Both the position numbers and the translations under genes were made by a program. The notes under the pieces are model-generated. The model had not been told where the DNA came from and did no database searches. It saw only the letters and a program-made list of their open reading frames with translations. Source: Alphaproteobacteria bacterium (lineage in GTDB: Bacteria; Pseudomonadota; Alphaproteobacteria; JABAAW01). From it: a stretch of 8,074 nucleotides of DNA. Of the stretch, positions 1-4,960 are shown piece by piece. The stretch lies in the NCBI GenBank assembly GCA_014239005.1, contig JABAAA010000051.1:1-8074 (forward strand), written 5' to 3'. How positions within the stretch are numbered: position 1 is the stretch's first letter; each line of letters starts with the position of its first letter.

Positions 1-954
1 GCCATCTACGAGGTTTGGTGGCTGTACGCCGATGCCGCCGCAGCAGCCCAGCTGGGGGTCATCACGCTTTTGTTCGTGCTTGCCTTGCTAGCAGCCGAAC
101 GCGCAGCGCGAGGGGTAAGGGGCTACGCACAAAATCCCCCTGCACTCCAACCCGCCGTTCTGCCTCGACTGGAGGGGAGGAAAGGCGCGCTCGCCTTCGC
201 CTTCTGTTTGACACCGCTTGCCTGTGGTTTCTTCATCCCGCTCGGCTTCCTCGCCTACCAAGCCGCGCAAGAGCGCATCCCCTTGCAAAGGCTCGGCGAG
301 TATGCCGAAGCCGCCGTCAATTCGCTCACGCTTGCCGGCAGCACGGCGTTGGCAACGACGCTGCTCGGCTTTGCTACCGTCCTGTTCGCTCCGCCGCCCA
401 AAAAGAGAGGTCGCGCAACCCGCGCCCTCTTCTCGATCGCATCCGCAGGATACGCCCTGCCCGGCAGCATGCTCGCCATAGGTGCACTCATCGTCGCATT
501 CGCTTTGAGCAGAATTTGGCAACAAAGCTTCCTGCTGAACTCGCTACTGCTGCTCGCCGCCGTCTATATGGCACGCTTTCTCACCATCGCCCTGTCCGGT
601 GCAGAAAGCGCGGCGGTGCGCATCACCCAGTCGATCACCGACGCCGCCAAGCTCATGCGTATGAACAACGGCGCGGTGATACGAAAAATACACTTGCCCC
701 TCATCCGAGGAGACCTGCTGGCGATCACCCTCATCGTCTTCATCGACGGCATCAAAGAGCTTTCGGCGACCTTCCTGCTGCGCCCCTTCGACTTCGACAC
801 GCTCGCCACGCAAATCTTCGAGCTGATGCGCGAAGAGCAAATTCGTCAAGCAGCACCCCCCGCCTTGTTGGTAACCCTGCTCGGAACGGCAGCCATCCTG
901 CTGCTTGCCAACTGGGCGCAAGAAAAGAATCCGACAACGCGATTCTTTCGATAG
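1..954 (+). CDS. Ferric-iron-type ABC transporter permease, C-terminal half (5' truncated by window edge)
   Basis: This is an inner-membrane permease of the FbpB/SfuB/HitB group, which moves ferric iron from a periplasmic binding protein into the cytoplasm using an ABC ATPase. The frame is open from base 1 with no start, so the gene begins upstream; 317 residues are visible. About seven hydrophobic segments are seen, near residues 18-33, 63-87, 107-129, 144-169, 178-198, 239-260 and 288-306. The cytoplasmic EAA-type loop that docks the ATPase is at about residues 214-235 (DAAKLMR, then the G and IRKIHLPLI part). The stretch GIKELSATFLLRPF with its following TLATQIFELM is typical of iron permeases. 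Proteins of this family carry two fused permease halves; what is visible is the second half plus the end of the first. Related phosphonate or thiamine permeases (PhnV, ThiP) are possible alternatives. It converges on the minus-strand block with a 3-bp gap. Confidence 0.85.
   Translation, partial: AIYEVWWLYADAAAAAQLGVITLLFVLALLAAERAARGVRGYAQNPPALQPAVLPRLEGRKGALAFAFCLTPLACGFFIPLGFLAYQAAQERIPLQRLGEYAEAAVNSLTLAGSTALATTLLGFATVLFAPPPKKRGRATRALFSIASAGYALPGSMLAIGALIVAFALSRIWQQSFLLNSLLLLAAVYMARFLTIALSGAESAAVRITQSITDAAKLMRMNNGAVIRKIHLPLIRGDLLAITLIVFIDGIKELSATFLLRPFDFDTLATQIFELMREEQIRQAAPPALLVTLLGTAAILLLANWAQEKNPTTRFFR
924..948 (-). terminator. Candidate hairpin terminator for the minus-strand block, inside the permease 3' end
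   Basis: A perfect 8-bp inverted repeat, AAAGAATC (924-931) and GATTCTTT (941-948), surrounds a 9-nt loop. On the minus strand it starts 10 nt after the phosphatidyltransferase stop, and its arm runs into a short T-rich tail (TTTTC). The stem is AT-rich and lies inside the last codons of the plus-strand permease, so it could be chance coding sequence. The position between convergent genes is what supports a terminator role. Confidence 0.35.
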
Positions 955-957
955 CCC

Positions 958-1473
958 TCAACGCAAACCCCGCTTGCGTACGAAAAAGACGCTGTATTCT
1001 GCCAAGCCCCACAGCGCCAACAAGGCACTCACCACAAAAGAGATTTGTGTGACGAGCCCCCATTCCACGACAGCGAGGGGCAAGGCGACATACATGCAGA
1101 TCGTCGCCGCCACGCCGACGGGTGTTTTGTGTGGAATATCCAGCTGGTAGGCGTTGTAGCCGCGCACGCACGATGTCACGACCGTGCGCAACAGGACGAC
1201 GACGACCAGCCACAAGGGTAGCAGGTTCAAGTGCAGCAGTACTACCATGGAGAAGCTGAAATAGCAGTGGTCAGCGATGAGGTCGAGGTAGGCGCCGAAA
1301 CGCGAAGTTTCCGAGCGTTTGCGTGCGATGTAGCCGTCGCAGCAATCGGTGAGTCCCGCGAGCGTCATGAGAGCGATGACGGTCAGGGTTGCTCCTTCCC
1401 ATTCCAAGAACAGCAAGAGGGATACGGGCGCGAGGGAGAGGCGGAGCAGAGATAGTGCGTTTGCGATCTTCAT
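958..1473 (-). CDS. CDP-alcohol phosphatidyltransferase (PgsA-like, short)
   Basis: This integral membrane enzyme transfers a phosphatidyl group from a CDP-linked lipid to an alcohol acceptor in phospholipid synthesis. The full family signature D-x2-D-G-x2-A-R-x8-G-x3-D-x3-D is present and intact: D43, D46, G47, A50, R51, G60, D64 and D68, counted from the ATG chosen here. These residues bind the metal and the CDP group. The N-terminus (MKIANALSLLRL) resembles PgsA-type starts, and further hydrophobic segments follow to the end. At 171 residues it is slightly short for the family. The acceptor (glycerol phosphate, inositol phosphate or other) is not decided by the motif. I chose the ATG at 1473, which lies 12 nt after the dehydrogenase stop. 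A TTG at 1488 would add five residues and overlap that stop as TTGA. Neither start has a clear Shine-Dalgarno sequence. It is probably co-transcribed with the alcohol dehydrogenase. Confidence 0.9.
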   Translation of the reverse strand: MKIANALSLLRLSLAPVSLLLFLEWEGATLTVIALMTLAGLTDCCDGYIARKRSETSRFGAYLDLIADHCYFSFSMVVLLHLNLLPLWLVVVVLLRTVVTSCVRGYNAYQLDIPHKTPVGVAATICMYVALPLAVVEWGLVTQISFVVSALLALWGLAEYSVFFVRKRGLR

Positions 1474-1484
1474 GGTGATTTTTA

Positions 1485-2594
1485 TCAAAAAAGGACGATG
1501 CTACGCAAGGTCCCTTCGCTGCGAGAAACGTCGAGCGCCTTGTTGATGTTTTGGAAAGGAAAGCGCTCGCCCGCGAGTCGTTCGAGGTTCCACAGCCCTC
1601 GTGCGTGCAGGTCGAGCAAGATGGCGACATCGCGTTGGAGGCTTGCGTCGCCCATTTTGCTACCGCGCACTGTCTTTCCTTCGGTGGCGAGCATGCTTGC
1701 ATCGATCGAGAAAGTTTCGCCTTCTTGTGTCATGCCGACGACGACCATGCATCCTCCTGGGCGCAGCATGTCGAAGCCGAGCGACATGGCGTGCGTGTTT
1801 CCGACGGCGACGAAGACGAAGTCTGCTCCACCGCGCGTGGCGGCGCGCACTTCGGCAGGCAGGGCGGGAGCGGGAGCGTAGGCGTGAGTTGCTCCCAGTT
1901 CGAGCGCTATCTTTCGTTTGACTTCGGAAGTGTCGACGGCGATGTTCGTCGTGGGCTTTGTCAGGCGAGCGGCTTGGATGCAGTTGAGTCCGACGCCGCC
2001 GCATCCGATGGTGGCGAGGTGGCTACCTTCCGCGGGAGTCGCTGCGTTCATCACTGCGCCGAAGCCCGTGAGCACGCCGCATCCTAGCAGGCATGCCAGT
2101 TCCCCATCCAACGCGGTGGAGATTTTTGTCACTTGCGAGCGTGCGACCAGCACCTGTTCGGCGAAGGCTGCCGTGCGCAAGCCGTGGAAGGGTCTTGTTC
2201 CTTTATGCTTGCCTTCGAGCAGACGCAAGGGCGAGCGTTCGTCGAGGCGTGTTTGGGTTGCGCACAGACTTTCTTCGCTTCGAGTGCAAGCTGGGCAGGC
2301 GCCGCAGGTGCGCAGGAGCGAGACGACGACCTGGTCTCCCACTCGAAGTTCTTCGTCGGTGCTGTTGGTGCGCTCGCCGAGTTCGACGATTTCGCCTGCG
2401 GCTTCGTGTCCGAAGACGGCAGGGAGGGGAGTTTTCCATGCGCCGGAGATGTAGTGAAGGTCGCTGTGGCAGACGGCGCAAGCTTTGAGGGCGACAAGGA
2501 CTTCGCCTGTTTGTGGGGGATCGAGGGTGACGGGCTGTAGATCTAGAGGGGCGTTGGGCGCGAAGGCGACGGCGGCTTGGAAAGTAGAGGACAT
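1485..2594 (-). CDS. Zinc-dependent, NAD-linked alcohol dehydrogenase (MDR family)
   Basis: A cytosolic medium-chain dehydrogenase that interconverts an alcohol and an aldehyde or ketone with NAD(H); 369 residues, the usual length for classic zinc ADHs. The catalytic zinc ligands are C42 (in VCHSD), H63 (in FGHEAAG) and C172 (in LGCGVLTG). The structural zinc site is complete as C97-x2-C100-x2-C103-x7-C111. The Rossmann motif GCGGVG is at 197-202, and D221 at the end of the second strand favours NAD over NADP. The overall layout, with the long insertion around residues 112-140, is like class III/formaldehyde-type and NDMA-dependent ADHs, but the substrate is unknown. The ATG at 2594 begins the family-typical N-terminus; its ribosome site is weak. 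A 140-bp gap with dyads precedes it, so it may have its own promoter. The phosphatidyltransferase follows at once. Confidence 0.93.
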   Translation of the reverse strand: MSSTFQAAVAFAPNAPLDLQPVTLDPPQTGEVLVALKACAVCHSDLHYISGAWKTPLPAVFGHEAAGEIVELGERTNSTDEELRVGDQVVVSLLRTCGACPACTRSEESLCATQTRLDERSPLRLLEGKHKGTRPFHGLRTAAFAEQVLVARSQVTKISTALDGELACLLGCGVLTGFGAVMNAATPAEGSHLATIGCGGVGLNCIQAARLTKPTTNIAVDTSEVKRKIALELGATHAYAPAPALPAEVRAATRGGADFVFVAVGNTHAMSLGFDMLRPGGCMVVVGMTQEGETFSIDASMLATEGKTVRGSKMGDASLQRDVAILLDLHARGLWNLERLAGERFPFQNINKALDVSRSEGTLRSIVLF

Positions 2595-2605
2595 GAGGAG
2601 ACTCT

Positions 2606-2618
2606 AGTGCATTGCACT
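2606..2618. promoter_or_regulatory. 13-bp perfect palindrome just upstream of the alcohol dehydrogenase, possible operator
   Basis: AGTGCA-T-TGCACT is a perfect dyad with a single central base. It ends 12 bp before the dehydrogenase start codon. The arms are too close for a comfortable RNA hairpin, so a site for a dimeric DNA-binding protein is the more natural reading. At this position a bound protein would block the ribosome-site region or early elongation. No regulator gene is in the window, so its owner is unknown. Confidence 0.4.
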
Positions 2619-2629
2619 TGTTTAGACAA
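2618..2629. promoter_or_regulatory. Second short dyad TTGT-N4-ACAA next to the palindrome
   Basis: TTGT (2618-2621) and ACAA (2626-2629) form a 12-bp dyad with a 4-base centre, abutting the 13-bp palindrome. The TGT...ACA form loosely recalls sites of GntR-type regulators, which often control catabolic genes. That resemblance is weak and rests on four-base arms. Confidence 0.25.
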
Positions 2630-2658
2630 ACCTGACAAACAAACGCGTTATCGACAAA
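2625..2658. repeat. Three direct copies of GACAAA in the gap upstream of the alcohol dehydrogenase
   Basis: GACAAA occurs at 2625-2630, 2634-2639 and 2653-2658. The first two copies extend to GACAAAC. Offsets of 9 and 19 bp are close to one and two helical turns, so all three would face roughly the same side of the DNA. An inverted TTGTC follows at 2665-2669. This could be an array of activator half-sites; the motif is short and chance is not excluded. Confidence 0.3.
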
Positions 2659-2734
2659 AAGTCGTTGTCCGCTCCCCAGTATCTTTCTACACAAAGCGCA
2701 TGGGAAACAATGGCAACAATCTGCCGTCCTAAAT

Positions 2735-3556
2735 TTATTCAGGCTGCTGCACCCCCAAGAGCGCGCGCGTCTCCCTCACCCCCACTACCTCCTGCCCGCA
2801 CTCCCGCAACCCCGCCACCACCTCCGCGACCCGCTCTGCATTGTCCTCAGCCTCCCCCCCGTCGCCCCGCAACACATTGTTCTCAAACCCCACCCGAACA
2901 TGTCCCCCCCGCCGCGCACCCCTTAACACATACTCCCCCTCCCCGATACCAAACCCACACAAAAACCACAACGGCACTTCTCCAAAAGGTCTCAGACAAG
3001 CGTCAAGAAACTCGTCAAGAGGCGGCATGCCGTCAATACCCCTCCCATACTCGCCATACACAAACAACACACACAACCCCTCCCCGTCGATCACCCCATC
3101 CTCCACCATTCTCCACAACCCCACCGCATCACAAGGCGCGTAAAGAATATGCTGAAGATGCACAGAACGCTCGCGCGCCTCCTCGTAAAACCTGCGCGCC
3201 GCCGCCCTGTCCTGCTCCCCCGCGTTCATCTCACGCCACGCCACGCTCGCAAACCGACAACCGCTTTCGAATACACAACGCGCCTGCTCGCAAGGAGCAT
3301 AGTGCCCCAAGCCCTCGCTGGAAATTTGGTACAGCAAGCCCTGCTCGGCTTCCAAGTCCTTCAATGCCTCCCTGTACAACCCCGCATCCAAGCTGTGCCG
3401 CCCCTCGTCGTTGCGCACATGGAAATGCATCAAGCTCGCCCCCGCATCGCGACAAGCACGCGCGCAAACGACAAGCTCTGCAACCGAAAGCGGTAGCGCC
3501 GCATGATCTTCCTTCTGCAGCCTGCCCCCGTTCGGCGCAACAGAAACGATCACCAC
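2735..3556 (-). CDS. Beta-keto acid cleavage enzyme (BKACE, DUF849 family)
   Basis: Enzymes of this zinc-dependent family condense a beta-keto acid with acetyl-CoA and release acetoacetate plus a new acyl-CoA; Kce of lysine fermentation is the model. At 273 residues it has normal family length. Family marks in order: APNGGR at 7-12 leading into the LPLS segment at 21-24; the zinc-binding HFH (H44, H46) followed by VR; the EMN segment at 109-111; LQHILY at 134-139; and the C-terminal RVGFENN at 221-227, where E225 matches the third zinc ligand. The APNG and GFEN forms mark a subgroup different from Kce, so the natural keto acid cannot be assumed. It starts at the first of two tandem GTG codons, 18 nt after the aminotransferase stop, so the two are very likely one transcript. 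The coding strand is unusually rich in G (many GGG, GAG, TTG and GTG codons) compared with its neighbours. Confidence 0.86.
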   Translation of the reverse strand: MVIVSVAPNGGRLQKEDHAALPLSVAELVVCARACRDAGASLMHFHVRNDEGRHSLDAGLYREALKDLEAEQGLLYQISSEGLGHYAPCEQARCVFESGCRFASVAWREMNAGEQDRAAARRFYEEARERSVHLQHILYAPCDAVGLWRMVEDGVIDGEGLCVLFVYGEYGRGIDGMPPLDEFLDACLRPFGEVPLWFLCGFGIGEGEYVLRGARRGGHVRVGFENNVLRGDGGEAEDNAERVAEVVAGLRECGQEVVGVRETRALLGVQQPE

Positions 3557-3574
3557 TTCACAACAAACCCACCC

Positions 3575-4960
3575 TCACGCCGCACGCTCCTTGCATGCGC
3601 GCAAGGCATCTTCCAGCGAATCGCACAAGGTGCGCGTAAGAAAATCCAACTCCTCTTCGACCAACGTGAACGGTGGCGCAAGCAACACATGATCACCGCA
3701 CGCTCCATCCGCGTTGCCAAAAGCAGGGTAGCAAATCAACCCGCGCAGCATCGCAGCATCGCGCACGCGACGATACAATTTCAATTCTGCAGGAAAGGGC
3801 TGCTTGCTCGACTTGTCCGCCACCAACTCCACGCCACGCAACAAACCTCGCCCGCGCACATCGCCCACATGGCACGCCAAAAGAGGACGCTCGGCAATCT
3901 CAGCCGTGAGCTTCGCCTGCAAAGTCTCCCCGTCGGCTCGCACCTTGCCGAGCAATCCGCGCTCGTCGATGGCACGCTGCACCGCCAACGCGGTTGCGCA
4001 CACGATCGGATGTCCCATAAAGCTGTGTCCATGACGCAAGAGCCCGGACCCCTCACGCAACCCGTCAACGATCCGCTCGCTCACGAGCGTCACCCCAATG
4101 GGCTGCACTCCCCCGCCCAACCCCTTGGACATCGCCAGCAAGTCGGGCGCGATGCCGTCCTCTTCGCAGGCAAAACGAAAGCCCGTGCGACCACTGCCAC
4201 ACATGACCTCGTCCAAAATCAGCAAAATTCCGTGGCGGTCGCAAACCTCGCGCATCTTACGCCAGTAGCCTTGCGCAGGCGGCATCGCCCCCAGCGTACT
4301 ACCGCTCACCGTCTCGGCTGCAAAGGCGATCACGCTCTCCGCGCCCAGCTCGTTGATCTTTTGTTCCAACTCTGCCGCCAGACGGTCGGCATAGCTTTCC
4401 TCGCTCTCCCCCCCCTTCAAGCCCCGATAGAGATCGCACGCCGATACCACCGCCTGCTCCAACAACATCGCGGCATAAGGCAGACGCCGCTGCGGATTGC
4501 TCCCCAACGACAGTGCCCCCAAAGTGCTGCCGTGATAGCTCTGACGACGCGTGATGATCCAACGCCGCGTCGTTCCTTCGCCGCGCTCCTGCCAGTACTG
4601 ATGCGCAATTTTGAAAGAAGCCTCCATCGCCTCCGAGCCGCCGCAGCAGAAATAAGCGTAAGAAAGATCGTCTGGCGCACGAGAACAGAGATAACGTGCA
4701 AGCTCCTCTGCCGCGTCGTTGGTGAAAAACGCGGTATGCGCAAAGTCCAAACGCCCCGCCTGCTCGCACAAAGCCTTCAGCACCTCGCTGTCGCCGTGTC
4801 CCAAGCACGAGATCGCAGCTCCCCCCGAAGCGTCGAAATAGCGCCGCTGCTCGGAATCAACGATGTGATGCCCCGAAGCCGAAACAGCACAAGGATAGGC
4901 ATGGCGCAAGTTGCGCTGCAAAACCGCACTCGACGCACCACTCGAGGGGGGGCTCGTCAT
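3575..4960 (-). CDS. Class III PLP-dependent aminotransferase
   Basis: A fold-type I, class III (omega-amino acid/GABA-like) transaminase that moves an amino group to a keto acid such as pyruvate or 2-oxoglutarate; cytosolic. It has 461 residues, normal for the class. Visible marks: cofactor-phosphate region CCGGSEAMEASFK (105-117); SYHGSTLGALS (141-151), whose aromatic stacks on PLP in relatives; AAETVSG with E216; LILDEVMCGSGRTG with D250, which pairs with the PLP nitrogen; and the Schiff-base lysine K279 in SKGLGGG. The frame is open further upstream, but the ATG at 4960 is preferred: it overlaps the TRAP permease stop as ATGA, and the extra upstream residues would lie inside the permease gene. 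A partial AGAGG ribosome site sits very close to it. Translational coupling to the transporter and an 18-nt gap to the BKACE gene suggest it acts on the imported compound or its product. A beta- or omega-amino acid substrate is an inference. Confidence 0.93.
   Translation of the reverse strand: MTSPPSSGASSAVLQRNLRHAYPCAVSASGHHIVDSEQRRYFDASGGAAISCLGHGDSEVLKALCEQAGRLDFAHTAFFTNDAAEELARYLCSRAPDDLSYAYFCCGGSEAMEASFKIAHQYWQERGEGTTRRWIITRRQSYHGSTLGALSLGSNPQRRLPYAAMLLEQAVVSACDLYRGLKGGESEESYADRLAAELEQKINELGAESVIAFAAETVSGSTLGAMPPAQGYWRKMREVCDRHGILLILDEVMCGSGRTGFRFACEEDGIAPDLLAMSKGLGGGVQPIGVTLVSERIVDGLREGSGLLRHGHSFMGHPIVCATALAVQRAIDERGLLGKVRADGETLQAKLTAEIAERPLLACHVGDVRGRGLLRGVELVADKSSKQPFPAELKLYRRVRDAAMLRGLICYPAFGNADGACGDHVLLAPPFTLVEEELDFLTRTLCDSLEDALRACKERAA

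Noticed and set aside
15..1052. A 345-codon plus-strand frame over the iron permease
   Set aside because: It is extremely Arg-rich and low-complexity. The other plus frame encodes a coherent membrane permease.
2652..2664. CGAC-AAAAA-GTCG hairpin as a terminator for the BKACE transcript
   Set aside because: The stem is only 4 bp and no T-run follows it on the minus strand. It lies about 70 nt after the stop and may equally be part of the repeat array.
2619..2700. A sigma-70 promoter for the alcohol dehydrogenase
   Set aside because: TTGTCA-like hexamers are present on the minus strand, but none has a good -10 at 16-18 bp. I cannot support a specific promoter.
2665..3639. A 324-codon proline/threonine-rich open frame on the plus strand opposite the BKACE gene
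   Set aside because: Its composition is low-complexity, caused by the G-rich coding strand of the BKACE gene. The minus-strand product has the family motifs.
4408..4415. Homopolymer G/C tracts of 7-8 bases (2854-2860, 2904-2910, 4408-4415, 4946-4952, 7502-7509) as phase-variation switches
   Set aside because: A couple of tracts of this length are expected by chance in a GC-rich 8-kb window. They are short for contingency loci, and the genes are metabolic. Strain comparison of tract lengths would settle it.
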